A stretch of DNA of 64,000 nucleotides, taken from contig JAGIBK010000002.1 in assembly GCA_017744355.1 (NCBI GenBank), forward strand, positions 649,660 to 713,659. Direction: 5' to 3'. Every line of letters starts with the position of its first letter. Position 1 is the first letter of the stretch. Below the pieces are notes generated by a model that did no database searches, was not told where the DNA came from, and saw nothing but the letters and a program-made list of their open reading frames with translations. The stretch is from a bacterium (GTDB lineage: Bacteria; Cyanobacteriota; Sericytochromatia; S15B-MN24; UBA4093). Below, one piece after another: positions 1-8,199 of this stretch. Made by a program: the position numbers and the translations under genes.

Positions 1-89
1 AGGGCTTCCTGGAAGCCATCGGCCGCCTGGGCCTTGAGGAAGGAGAGGGCCTTGGGGCCGATAAGGCGGGCAGCTTGAGCAGTCGTCAT
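1..89 (-). CDS. Partial unknown protein, N-terminus only
   Basis: An open frame starts with ATG on the minus strand and runs off the left edge. The first 29 residues read MTTAQAARLIGPKALSFLKA and then QAADGFQEA. A GAGG eight bases upstream of the ATG supports the start. It is transcribed away from the phosphatase gene to its right. The fragment looks like an amphipathic helix and is too short to assign to a family. Confidence 0.45.
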   Translation of the reverse strand, partial: MTTAQAARLIGPKALSFLKAQAADGFQEA

Positions 90-165
90 CCGCAGAGCCT
101 CGGTCAATAGGAAGTAAGCGCCGACATGATTTGGCGTGAGCGGCATCCTCACGATCTCGCCACGA

Positions 166-191
166 TTGAAAAGGGCGATCGATGGTATAAG
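166..191 (+). promoter_or_regulatory. Putative promoter of the SpoIIE-type phosphatase
   Basis: TTGAAA (166-171) is followed by an extended -10, TGGTATAAG, whose hexamer TATAAG lies at 186-191. The 14-base spacer is short, so the extended TG element probably matters most. The start point would fall about 25 bases before the GTG at 223, which supports that start over the GTG at 136. Confidence 0.45.
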
Positions 192-222
192 GCTACTACT
201 CCCTCAAGAGGATGGCAATTCA

Positions 223-2637
223 GTGAAACTCAATCGTATCAACGCCATCGCCTTCTGGGCCACCGCCACATCCTTGTTGCTCTTGGCGTTGGTCACCCTC
301 CTGCTGGCGACGACTTCGATCAACCGCCCCTTTCCAGGGTTCGTCGTGCTGGGCAACAACACGGTCGACTCGATCGCGTCTGCCCGCTGGACGGGCTTCC
401 AGCGCGGGATCAAGCAGGTGGACCGGGTCGTGGCGATCCAGGACAAGCCGATCAAGACCAGCGCCGAGCTGCGCCGGATGGTCGCCTCGCATCCCGTGGG
501 CACCCCGCTCAAATACACGATCGAGCGCCCCGAAGCCGGCGGCTTCAAGACCATGACCCTGGTCATCCCCACCCAGACCTTCACCCCCTTCGACTTCGTC
601 GGGTTCTTCATGACGTTCTGGGTGGTGGGCCTGTTCCACATCGTGGTGGGGATTCTCGTCTCCCTGGTCAAGCCCGGGGATCCCATCGCCCGTGCCCACT
701 TCATCTTCTGCATGGTCTTCGGCGGCTTCGCCCTGACCAACTTCGACGGCCTCACCACTCACGTCTTCACGGCCTTTCCGCACAACCCGTGCTTCGCCCT
801 GATCGGGGCGGTGGCCCTGAACCTCGCCTTCTTGGTCCCGCGGCCGGTGCCCCTGGTCCAGCGGCACCCTTGGCTCATTCCCCTGAACCTGGTGGCGGGC
901 CTGGCCTTCATGGCCTACATCATCGCTAGCTTCCACAACCCGGAGCGCTGGCCCCAGGCCTTCGCGGCCCTCACCTTCGTCTCGTCCGCGACGATCCTGC
1001 TGATCCCGGCCTCCTCGGTCTGGGCCCGCCTGAGCGCGACGAGCACCCCGCAGATCAAGAAGCAGGCGAACATCATCCTGTGGGGGGCGCTCGCCGCCTT
1101 CTTCCCGGCGATCGTGGTCAACGCCGTGGCTCTGCTCGGGATCACGGTGCCAGGCAGCGAGCTGACCTACTTCGCGATGGTCCTCTTCCCCGCGGCCGTC
1201 GCCTACACCATCGTCCGGCATCGCCTGTTCGACATCGACGTCATCATCAAGCGCACCGTCACCTACTCGGTGATGTCGGTGGCGCTGGCGGCGGCCTACT
1301 TCGTCCTGACCCTCGGGATCCGGAGCCTGTTCGGCACTGGCGGCCAGATGGATCCGGCGAGCATCATCGCGACCGGCGTGGTCGTGCTCCTGGTCGCGCC
1401 TTTGCGCGATCGCACCAAGGTGCTGGTCGACAAGCTCTTCTTCCGCAGCGGCTACGACCCGGCGCGCCTTTTGACCGACTTCGGCGATCGCGCCCGTGAG
1501 ACCTTCGATCCCCAGGAGCTGCTCCGCGCCTTCGCTTCCAGCCTCGAGCATGCGCTCCACCCGACTTACGTGGCGGTGCTGATCCAGGACGCGACGGGCG
1601 GCCAACTGGTGCTGCGTGAGAGTCGGGGCCTCGCCCTTTCGGGCGGCGTCGTCCTGGATACGGCGGATCCGGCCCTCCAGGCGCTGCTCACCCCTCGCGG
1701 CCCCTCGATCAGCCAGGACCCCATCGATCTGCCAGGGATGCCCGCGGCGACGGCCACCCCCCTGCGCCTCAAGGAGGAGCTGGTGGGCCTGGTGCTGGTC
1801 GGTCCCCGCAAGAGCGACCAGCCCTTCAACTCGACGGACCGCACCCTGCTCATGGGCCTCGGCCAGCAGCTCGCGCTCTGGATCAAGAACGCCGAGCTCT
1901 TCGGTCAGCTTGCCGGTCAGGCGCGTCTCAAGCGCGAGCTGGAAATCGCCCACGAGGTCCAGACGGGCCTCTTGCCGACCTCGCTGCCCGCCATGCACGG
2001 GGTGGAGTTCGCCGCCACCTCGATCCCGGCCCTCGAGGTCGGGGGGGACTTCTACGACGTGATCCAGGTGGACGAGCACCGCTTCGGGGTGCTGATTGGG
2101 GACGTGTCGGGCAAGGGGGTGCCGGCGGCCCTCCTGATGGCCATGACCCTCGTCATCTTCCGGTCCATCGCGCGGGGTAACCCCTCGGCCGCCGACGTCA
2201 TGGCCAAGGCCAACGAGCTGATCTACCTGAACCGCCCCTCGCGCAAGATGTTCGTGACGGCCTTCTACGCGGTCTACGACTCGCGCGATCGCACCCTCAC
2301 CTATGCCAACGCGGGCAATCCCCTACCCATCGGCACCAGCGGCCGCCTGGAGGCCAAGGGGGTGTCGCTCGGCATGTTCCCGACGGCGACCTATGACGGC
2401 AACACGGCCGTCATAGCCCCGGGCGAGCTGCTCGTGCTGTACAGCGACGGCGTAGAGGATGCGATCAGCCCGAGCAGCGAGCAGTTCGGAGAGGAGCGCC
2501 TCGCCGAGATCGTCTTCGCCAACCGGAAGGCCGCGCCCAAGGAGGTCGAGGAGCGGATCCTGGAGACCATCCGCACCTTCTCGGAAGGCTCGGATCAGTT
2601 CGACGACATCACCCTGGTGACCCTGCGGGCGAACTAG
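223..2637 (+). CDS. Membrane sensor with PDZ-like, GAF and SpoIIE/RsbU-type PP2C phosphatase domains
   Basis: An 804-aa protein. A first membrane helix (about residues 8-30) leads into an extracytoplasmic PDZ-like segment (about 35-110) with 'IKQVDRVVAIQDKPIK'. Several membrane helices follow, ending in 'HRLFDIDVIIKRTV', a sequence typical of 7TM-type bacterial sensors. A GAF-like region (about 420-560) precedes the C-terminal SpoIIE phosphatase domain, whose metal-site motifs are visible: 'VGGDFYDV', 'GDVSGKGVPAAL' and 'DDITLVTL'. RsbU/SpoIIE enzymes dephosphorylate anti-anti-sigma factors; no partner-switch gene is visible nearby, so the target is unknown. The GTG at 223 is chosen because of the AGAGGA upstream and the promoter at 166-191; an in-frame GTG at 136 would add 29 residues. 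Confidence 0.9.
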   Translation: MKLNRINAIAFWATATSLLLLALVTLLLATTSINRPFPGFVVLGNNTVDSIASARWTGFQRGIKQVDRVVAIQDKPIKTSAELRRMVASHPVGTPLKYTIERPEAGGFKTMTLVIPTQTFTPFDFVGFFMTFWVVGLFHIVVGILVSLVKPGDPIARAHFIFCMVFGGFALTNFDGLTTHVFTAFPHNPCFALIGAVALNLAFLVPRPVPLVQRHPWLIPLNLVAGLAFMAYIIASFHNPERWPQAFAALTFVSSATILLIPASSVWARLSATSTPQIKKQANIILWGALAAFFPAIVVNAVALLGITVPGSELTYFAMVLFPAAVAYTIVRHRLFDIDVIIKRTVTYSVMSVALAAAYFVLTLGIRSLFGTGGQMDPASIIATGVVVLLVAPLRDRTKVLVDKLFFRSGYDPARLLTDFGDRARETFDPQELLRAFASSLEHALHPTYVAVLIQDATGGQLVLRESRGLALSGGVVLDTADPALQALLTPRGPSISQDPIDLPGMPAATATPLRLKEELVGLVLVGPRKSDQPFNSTDRTLLMGLGQQLALWIKNAELFGQLAGQARLKRELEIAHEVQTGLLPTSLPAMHGVEFAATSIPALEVGGDFYDVIQVDEHRFGVLIGDVSGKGVPAALLMAMTLVIFRSIARGNPSAADVMAKANELIYLNRPSRKMFVTAFYAVYDSRDRTLTYANAGNPLPIGTSGRLEAKGVSLGMFPTATYDGNTAVIAPGELLVLYSDGVEDAISPSSEQFGEERLAEIVFANRKAAPKEVEERILETIRTFSEGSDQFDDITLVTLRAN

Positions 2638-2655
2638 CTTTGGGGAAAATCAAAA

Positions 2656-2690
2656 GGGCCGGGTCGGCTTCCAGTCGACCCGGCCCGCTA
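2656..2690. terminator. Bidirectional terminator
   Basis: Perfect 11-bp stem GGGCCGGGTCG / CGACCCGGCCC (2656-2666 and 2676-2686) with a 9-base loop. It is followed by a T-rich tail on the plus strand and by TTTTGATTTT on the minus strand. It lies between two convergent genes and can serve both. Confidence 0.85.
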
Positions 2691-2695
2691 TTTAT

Positions 2696-3817
2696 TTAGA
2701 CGCTCAGGGGCTGCGGGGTGCCGCTCAGGCTCTCGAGCCCCTTGAGAGCCGCGCCGTAGGCGGTGGAGACTGCGCTCAGCTCGGGCCCCAGTACATCTTC
2801 CAGGTCCCGGATGCGGTCGTGGGGCACGCCGCAGGCGAGCAGCGCGGGCCGCGCGAGCGCGTCCTTGCCGAGGCCCATGACCGCCGCTTCGAGCTCCTTG
2901 GGATGCCCGAGCCCCGCCTGGGCCGCCACGCGGGCGATCCCCTCGGCGACGCGCGCGATGAGCTGCCGGTGGAGGTTGTCGGCGAGCGCGACGAGCTCCG
3001 CCTCGCTCAAGAGCTCTCGATCCAGGCCGAAGGCCTGGGCCAGATCGGCGAACGCGGCCTCGCGGCTCGGGTAGCGTCCGAAGTAGGCATGCGTCGCTGC
3101 AAGCTCGGCGGGCACCAGGTCCAGGATCCGGGTGAGGCACTCGGTGGCGCCCATCCGAGGATAGAGGGGGTAGGCGCGGCCGCCGGCTGAGGCCTGCTTC
3201 GTGACATAGTCGAGCGGGGTGGCCGTCATGCCGTACCACATCAGGCGCTGGGTCTCGAGCCGCGAGAGGTTGTAGCCGTCCGGATCCGCCAGCGAGGCGC
3301 TCTCGATGGATCCGTCGAGAATGGCGATCACGTCGGTCGAGGTCGTCCCCACGTCCACGCTGAGCCCGTGCTTGACGAGCTTGCTCGCGAGGTACGCCGA
3401 CCCCCAGAACTTGGTGGCGGCGAAGCGCAGCACTTGGTGCCCTTCCAGGCCGAGCGCCTCTTCGCTCCGGTAGAGCGCGCCGTCGGCGCCGACCAAAAAG
3501 GCGCGCCCCTCGAAGAGGCTTTCGGCCATGCGAGCGGTGTGGTGCAGGGCGTGCCGGAAGCTGGGGTAGCTGTAGAAGTGGCTGGTCGAGAGGATCACCC
3601 GGTCCAGGTCGCGCACCGAGCAGCCCGCCTCGGCGAGAAAGGCGGTCGCGGTGGCCATGAGCCCCGCCTCGAAGTCGAGGCTGCGATCGGGCATGAGGGC
3701 CTGGGTGTAGGGCAATCCGTAGCTCGCCCACCGCGCGCGCGGCGCCGGGGAGGCGGCTTCGAGGAGAACGTACTTGACCTTGGCGTTGCCCAGGTCGATG
3801 CCGAGGATGCGTGTCAT
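2696..3817 (-). CDS. ASKHA-fold protein of the hydantoinase A / MfnF-like family
   Basis: A 373-aa protein with a phosphate-binding first strand 'ILGIDLGNAKVKYVLLEA' and a second phosphate loop 'VDVGTTSTDVI'. The segment 'LSRLETQRLMWYGMTATPL' matches the R-L-x4-L-x-Y-x-G-x3-T-P-L pattern of hydantoinase/oxoprolinase relatives, including the archaeal 'H4MPT-linked C1 transfer' proteins to which the methanofuran enzyme MfnF belongs. The family uses ATP or other phosphoryl chemistry. The gene starts 5 bp after the radical SAM gene stop, so both share one transcript with the precursor-like gene upstream. I infer a role in maturing or handling that peptide; its true substrate cannot be read from sequence. 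Confidence 0.75.
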   Translation of the reverse strand: MTRILGIDLGNAKVKYVLLEAASPAPRARWASYGLPYTQALMPDRSLDFEAGLMATATAFLAEAGCSVRDLDRVILSTSHFYSYPSFRHALHHTARMAESLFEGRAFLVGADGALYRSEEALGLEGHQVLRFAATKFWGSAYLASKLVKHGLSVDVGTTSTDVIAILDGSIESASLADPDGYNLSRLETQRLMWYGMTATPLDYVTKQASAGGRAYPLYPRMGATECLTRILDLVPAELAATHAYFGRYPSREAAFADLAQAFGLDRELLSEAELVALADNLHRQLIARVAEGIARVAAQAGLGHPKELEAAVMGLGKDALARPALLACGVPHDRIRDLEDVLGPELSAVSTAYGAALKGLESLSGTPQPLSV

Positions 3818-3822
3818 GGGCC

Positions 3823-4899
3823 CTAGCCTACCATCGGGAGGGCGAGCGCGTCAGGGGCGTCGAGCCGCTCGCCCTGGCCCGGCTCGTACCAGCAGTGGGG
3901 GTCGGGGGCCATGTAGTCGCCGGTCGTGCCGTAGGCCGCCGCTCGGGACCCCCCGCCGCAGACCTCGAACAGCTCGCAGCTCGCGCACTTGCCGGTGATG
4001 CGCCGGGTGCGCAGTTCTTCGAGCACCGGGTGGGCCCACACCGCTTCGAGGCTCGTCTCGCGCACGTTGCCGATCACGATGGGGGTGCGTCGGCCGGCGT
4101 AGGCGGTGCCGTCCGCGTCCAGGGCCATGAAGGAAATCCCCTCTTCGCTGTGGAAGATGTGGGGGTAGGACAGGGAGAAGGCGCGGTCGAAGCCCGCGTC
4201 CCGGATCTCGGTCCGGGTGAAGGGCGATTGGGCGGCCTCCTGGGCGATGGCGTCGAGGGCCGCGCGGTACTCGGCACCGGTGAGCTGGCGCAGGCGAGCA
4301 CCCGGCCCGATGGCGATGAGGCGCGCGAAGGAGAGCACGCGGACCCCCTCGTGGTTGGCGAGCGCGTAGAAGGGGGCGATGGCCGTGTCGTTGACCCCCG
4401 GCATGAGGGTGACCTTGAACATCACCTCGATCCCCTCGGCGCGGAGGTTGCGCACCCCCGTCAGGGCGCGTTCGAAGTTGCCACGCCCGCGGATGCGGTC
4501 GTGAGTCTCGGGGGTAGGGCCGTCCAGCGAGACCTGGACCCCCAGGATCCCCCAGGCCTTGAGGGCGGCGGCCATCTCGGGGGTGATGAGGGTGCCGTTG
4601 GTGTTGAGGTGGGTCACGATGCCCAGCGACTGAGCGACCTTGACGAGCAGCCCCAGGTCGGGGCGCGAGAGCGGCTCGCCGCCGCTGAACAGGACGTTGG
4701 GCTCGCGACCGAGCCGCGCGGCCAGGTCGCGGACCTGATGCAAGATGCCGATCAGCTCCTCGGTGCTGTACTCGTCAGGAAAGGCGGTACGCACGTCCCG
4801 GTAGCAATGGCGACACGAAAGGTTGCAGCGGTTGGTCACCGAGATCTGGACGAAGAACTCTCGCTCGGGAGCCGGCTCCATGGTCGTGGGATCCTGCAT
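3823..4899 (-). CDS. Radical SAM/SPASM peptide-maturase-like enzyme
   Basis: A 358-aa protein. The radical SAM cluster motif 'CNLSCRHC' lies at about residues 25-32, followed by 'LFSGGEPLSRPDL' and 'LNTNGTLI', typical of the PqqE/MftC/NirJ group. The C-terminal SPASM region reads 'GKCASCELFEVCGGGSRAAA' with a later 'DPHC'. In PqqE/NirJ relatives this stretch is normally CGGCR; here the fourth cysteine is replaced by Gly-Ser, so one auxiliary cluster may have an altered ligand set. The gene follows an 81-aa precursor-like gene across a hairpin and precedes an ASKHA gene. Modification of that small protein is the natural inference; heme-d1-type chemistry is less likely because no tetrapyrrole genes are nearby. 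Confidence 0.88.
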   Translation of the reverse strand: MQDPTTMEPAPEREFFVQISVTNRCNLSCRHCYRDVRTAFPDEYSTEELIGILHQVRDLAARLGREPNVLFSGGEPLSRPDLGLLVKVAQSLGIVTHLNTNGTLITPEMAAALKAWGILGVQVSLDGPTPETHDRIRGRGNFERALTGVRNLRAEGIEVMFKVTLMPGVNDTAIAPFYALANHEGVRVLSFARLIAIGPGARLRQLTGAEYRAALDAIAQEAAQSPFTRTEIRDAGFDRAFSLSYPHIFHSEEGISFMALDADGTAYAGRRTPIVIGNVRETSLEAVWAHPVLEELRTRRITGKCASCELFEVCGGGSRAAAYGTTGDYMAPDPHCWYEPGQGERLDAPDALALPMVG

Positions 4900-4913
4900 G
4901 CGCCTCCGCCTTC

Positions 4914-4946
4914 AAAAACAGGCAGGGGAGCCACGGCTCCCCTGCC
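4914..4946 (-). terminator. Hairpin/attenuator between precursor and maturase genes
   Basis: A 12-bp inverted repeat, GGCAGGGGAGCC / GGCTCCCCTGCC (4921-4932 and 4935-4946), is followed on the minus strand by TGTTTTT. It lies in the 73-bp gap after the small-protein stop and before the radical SAM start. A partial terminator here would give more precursor than enzyme, as is common in RiPP operons. Confidence 0.7.
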
Positions 4947-4972
4947 CTTTCTTACCCGTCTCGTTGGGGATC

Positions 4973-5218
4973 TTAGCAGGCGGGGGTGGCGCCGCCGGTC
5001 GGGTCGCCCTTGCCCGCCGCGATGCGGCTCTCGAGCGTCATGGGGTCGACCGCGCGCAGGTAACGGTAGCTGGCCTTGAGGGATTCGCGTTCGGCACCGC
5101 TCAGGGCGATTTCGTTGGCCGAGAGGGTACCATCGAAGTCGGTTTCGAGCGACGCGCGCAGATCCTGGTCGACGGCGACGCGGTTGACGAAATCGATAAG
5201 CTTGCTGTTGGTGAGCAT
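4973..5218 (-). CDS. Small RiPP precursor-like protein
   Basis: An 81-aa protein starting MLTNSKLIDFVNRVAVDQ and ending GDPTGGATPAC. The ATG at 5218 is chosen because a strong GAGGAGG lies eight bases upstream; a longer frame exists but has no such site. The N-terminal half (LIDFVNRVAVDQDLRASLE) resembles Nif11-type or nitrile-hydratase-type leader peptides in pattern: short hydrophobic helix, 'V..DQDLR..LE'. The tail is Gly/Thr/Pro-rich with a single C-terminal Cys, plausible as a core. It is the first gene of the radical SAM-ASKHA transcript and is divergent from an M50 protease. The precursor role is inferred from context and composition; a small structural partner protein is the alternative. 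Confidence 0.7.
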   Translation of the reverse strand: MLTNSKLIDFVNRVAVDQDLRASLETDFDGTLSANEIALSGAERESLKASYRYLRAVDPMTLESRIAAGKGDPTGGATPAC

Positions 5219-5334
5219 TCGTACATCCTCCTCGTGTTGCGGAGCTGAGTCCGGTCCGTTACTCATCTACTACCCGCTTCCTAACACCTCTCTAACGCCT
5301 TTTCGCTTGCTTTAATCAACTATTCACGGGAATG

Positions 5335-5364
5335 TTGCATTCGTTCATCCTGGTGCAATATTCA
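5335..5364 (+). promoter_or_regulatory. Possible promoter of the M50 protease gene
   Basis: TTGCAT (5335-5340) and TATTCA (5359-5364) are separated by 18 bp in the AT-richer gap between the divergent precursor-like and protease genes. The rest of the gap (5219-5417) shows no gene and presumably also carries the minus-strand promoter. Confidence 0.4.
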
Positions 5365-5417
5365 CGCAATCTTTCTTTCCGGCTGCATCGAACTTCAAAC
5401 GGGGTACAAGAGCCAAC

Positions 5418-6599
5418 ATGCAGCAGTTCGAGCCGTCTCACACGATGCCGCCGCTTGCCGAAGCCTTGCTCGCTCAGCCCCTGGGCCCCGAGCCCGTGTG
5501 GTCCATGCTCGGCCACTTGGCTTGGCATCCCGAGTGCCTCGTCAGCGACCTCTCGCAGGGCGGCGAGCGTTTCGTCATCGCGGGCGTCGCCCGCTACGGA
5601 ACCTACCTTCGCTTTTCGGTGGCGGACCACGCTTTGGCCGAAGCCCTCGTGAAAGCCACCGACTACCCGGAGCTGCTCACGGGGGCCTGGCAATCGGCGG
5701 GATGTCTCGTCGCTCCTTCCCAGGTGGCGGTGTTCGCGACGCGCTTGCTCGAATCTGGCCTGATCTACGACCGGCGCAAGCCCCCCCAGCGGCCGCGACC
5801 AGCGCGGACCTGGCGCGACGCGGTGCAGTGGAAGGTGCCCCTCTGGGACCCGACGCCCCTGCTCGATTTTTTGGCGCCGGTGCTGCGCTCGACTTCGCGC
5901 GCGGGCTTCTTGTGGGGCGTCTGGGTGCCGCTGCTCGTCCTGGCCACCGTCCTGGTCTTCGGGGCCTGGGGAGAGGTCTCGGGCGAGATCACCCGCCTCT
6001 TCGGCCTCAAGGAGCCCTATGCCCTCGCGTGGATCTACGGCCTGCTCTTTCTGACCCTGGCGCTGCACGAGTTCGGCCATGCGGCGGTCTGCTACGCCCT
6101 GGGGGCACCCGTCCGGCAGATCGGGGTCATGCTATACATGGGGATGCCCTTTGGCTATTGCGACGTCAGTGCCGCCCACCTCTTGCCTCGCAAGCGCGAT
6201 CGCATCGCCGTGAGCCTCGGCGGCCTCTATTATCAGATGGGGCTCGGGGCCCTCGCCGTGCTCGTGTGGGCGGCGATCCCCAGCGGGGAGCCCGCCCGGG
6301 CGATCGCCCTCAAGCTCGCCATCGTCGCGAGCACCTCGATCGTCTTCGACCTCAACCCCTTCGCCAAGTTGGACGGTTACTACGTGCTCGCGGACTGGCT
6401 CGGGATTCCCAACCTGCGCGATCGCTCCTTTGCCTATCTTCACGCACGCCTCAGAAGGGAACCCGGCGAGCGCCTCGCTCCTGGCGAGCGACGCCTCTTC
6501 TTGGGGTACGCGATCTTGGGCTGCCTGGCCAGCGCCGGGCTATTGGTCCTGGGTGTGCTCTGGTGGCGACGCGTCCTGACGAGCGGCGTGCTGGGGTAA
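5418..6599 (+). CDS. M50-family membrane zinc metalloprotease (peptide-processing type)
   Basis: A 393-aa protein with a soluble N-terminal region of about 150 residues followed by several membrane helices. The zinc motif 'HEFGHA' lies at about 216-221, with 'MGMPFGYCDVS' after it. 'FDLNPFAKLDGYYVLADWLG' contains the N-P-x-x-K-L-D-G signature of the 'putative peptide zinc metalloprotease' branch found in RiPP and transport clusters such as YydH. It is transcribed divergently from the precursor-like, radical SAM and ASKHA genes, so cleavage or export of the modified peptide is a reasonable inference. The ATG is preceded only by a weak AAGAG. Confidence 0.85.
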   Translation: MQQFEPSHTMPPLAEALLAQPLGPEPVWSMLGHLAWHPECLVSDLSQGGERFVIAGVARYGTYLRFSVADHALAEALVKATDYPELLTGAWQSAGCLVAPSQVAVFATRLLESGLIYDRRKPPQRPRPARTWRDAVQWKVPLWDPTPLLDFLAPVLRSTSRAGFLWGVWVPLLVLATVLVFGAWGEVSGEITRLFGLKEPYALAWIYGLLFLTLALHEFGHAAVCYALGAPVRQIGVMLYMGMPFGYCDVSAAHLLPRKRDRIAVSLGGLYYQMGLGALAVLVWAAIPSGEPARAIALKLAIVASTSIVFDLNPFAKLDGYYVLADWLGIPNLRDRSFAYLHARLRREPGERLAPGERRLFLGYAILGCLASAGLLVLGVLWWRRVLTSGVLG

Positions 6600-6648
6600 A
6601 GCGGCCAATATTGCGCAAAAATTAAATCTCGCCTGTCTGGCTTTTTCG

Positions 6649-6679
6649 TTGAGAGATCGTGAAGGTTGCGAGGTATAAG
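6649..6679 (+). promoter_or_regulatory. Putative promoter of the first subtilase
   Basis: TTGAGA (6649-6654) and TATAAG (6674-6679) are separated by 19 bp. They lie 55 bp before the start codon. Confidence 0.4.
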
Positions 6680-6733
6680 CCCTCCAGGAACGCTTGTATG
6701 GCGTTCGAGATTCGCAGTGCGAAGGAGGGCAGG

Positions 6734-8140
6734 ATGCAGGATACCAAGAGGGCTTCGCTTTTGCTCGGGGCGGTGATGGCCGTCTCGATCGCCGCTGGTT
6801 GCCAGGTTTCGCCCGGCACCGTCGGCTCGGCCTCGCAGGCGGGAGCGGCTCCTGGTGGCAACCTTTACCGCATCGCAGCCAACGGCGCGCAGCGCTACGT
6901 CGTGACCTTCAAGCACGAGGAGATCCCCACGGGCTTCGAGGCCGCCGTCGCCGCTGCAGGCGGCACCTTGCTCCATGCCCTCGACGACATGGGCGTTGCG
7001 CTGGTCGTCTCGAGCGAGCCCGGCTTCGCGGCCAAGCTCGAAAAGGCCCACGGCGTCGAGAGCGTCGAACAGAGCACCCGCCAGGGCCTGGTCCAGAAAG
7101 CCTATGCCGCGGGCTTCGATCCGGGCGTCGAGGCGCCGGACCCCTCGGGCGCTTCGGGCGAGCCGCTCTCCGGCTACCAGTGGGGCCTTTCGAGCATCCA
7201 CGCTCCCGAAGTCTGGGACAAGGGCTACACGGGTCACGGCGTGCGCGTCGCGGTCCTGGACACCGGCGTGGACGAGCAGAACCCGGATCTGGCTCCCAAC
7301 CTCGATATCCAGCGCAGCGTCTCGTTCGTGCCCGAAGAGCCGACCTTCTCGGACTTCAACGGTCACGGCAGCCACGTGGCGGGCATCATCGCCGCGGCCA
7401 ACAACGGCTACGGCGTGACCGGGGTGGCCCCCAAGGCCTCGATCATCGCCGTCAAGGTGATGGGCGCCGACGGCTGGGGTGACGATTTCGGGATCCTGCA
7501 GGGCATCAAGTACGCGGCGGACCAGGGCGCGCAGGTGATCAACATGAGCCTCACCTCGCTCTCGGATGAGCGCCCGACCATCAAGGCCTACCGCCACGCC
7601 GCCCGCTACGCCAAGAAGAAGGGCGCCCTCATCGTCGCCGCCGTCGGCAACAGCGGCATGAGCGGCAAGGACATCGACCCGGCCCTCTTGCCCGCAGAGC
7701 TCGACGGGGTGATCGGCGTCTCGGCGGTCGGTCCCCAGAACCAGCAGAATTTCGACGCCTTCGCCTTCTATAGCAACTACGGCAAGAAGCTGGTGGACAT
7801 CGCCGCCCCGGGCGGCGGCGTCGGCTTCGATCCGGCCACCTTCACCCCGGTGGTCCACACCAAGCGCGACCTGGTCCTGAGCACCTGGAGCACCCAGGCG
7901 ATCAGCTACTCCGAGGGCGGCTTCGACTTCCAGGCGGCGCCGCACATGTTCATGGCCGGCACCAGCATGGCCACCCCCCACGTCACCGGCGCGGTCGCCC
8001 TGATGCTCCAGGCCAAGCCGCGCCTCTCGCCCGCCGAGGCCCGCCGCGCCATCCTCAAGGCGGCGGATGACCTGGGTCCGCGCGGCCGTGATGCCTACTA
8101 CGGCGAGGGCCGCCTCAACGCCCTCGCGGCGATCCGCTAG
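6734..8140 (+). CDS. Lipoprotein subtilisin-like serine protease (S8)
   Basis: A 468-aa protein. The ATG at 6734 follows GGAGGGCAGG; an upstream in-frame ATG lacks a ribosome site. A lipoprotein signal ends at 'SIAAGC' (Cys23). An inhibitor-like I9 propeptide region (about 53-115) contains 'YVVTFKHEEIP'. The catalytic triad is visible: Asp176 in 'VAVLDTGVD', His211 in 'NGHGSHVAG' and Ser411 in 'AGTSMATPH'; the oxyanion Asn is in 'AAVGNSG'. It should be an anchored, self-processed extracellular or periplasmic protease. It stands alone between a promoter and a strong terminator. Confidence 0.93.
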   Translation: MQDTKRASLLLGAVMAVSIAAGCQVSPGTVGSASQAGAAPGGNLYRIAANGAQRYVVTFKHEEIPTGFEAAVAAAGGTLLHALDDMGVALVVSSEPGFAAKLEKAHGVESVEQSTRQGLVQKAYAAGFDPGVEAPDPSGASGEPLSGYQWGLSSIHAPEVWDKGYTGHGVRVAVLDTGVDEQNPDLAPNLDIQRSVSFVPEEPTFSDFNGHGSHVAGIIAAANNGYGVTGVAPKASIIAVKVMGADGWGDDFGILQGIKYAADQGAQVINMSLTSLSDERPTIKAYRHAARYAKKKGALIVAAVGNSGMSGKDIDPALLPAELDGVIGVSAVGPQNQQNFDAFAFYSNYGKKLVDIAAPGGGVGFDPATFTPVVHTKRDLVLSTWSTQAISYSEGGFDFQAAPHMFMAGTSMATPHVTGAVALMLQAKPRLSPAEARRAILKAADDLGPRGRDAYYGEGRLNALAAIR

Positions 8141-8158
8141 CGACAGCTTCTCTTCGCC

Positions 8159-8197
8159 CAGCGCCCCTCCGATACGTCGGAGGGGCGCTGGTTTTTT
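8159..8197 (+). terminator. Intrinsic terminator
   Basis: A 14-bp perfect stem, CAGCGCCCCTCCGA / TCGGAGGGGCGCTG, with loop TACG, followed by GTTTTTT. It ends the subtilase transcript. Confidence 0.92.
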
Positions 8198-8199
8198 CG

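Noticed and set aside
136..222. N-terminal 29-codon extension of the SpoIIE-type phosphatase from GTG 136
   Set aside because: The better ribosome site and the promoter at 166-191 fall inside it, so translation probably begins at 223.
220..2079. Long open frame antisense to the phosphatase, and many others like it across the window
   Set aside because: Arg/Gly/Pro/Asp-rich translations with no motifs, lying opposite well-supported genes; these are typical of high-GC codon bias.
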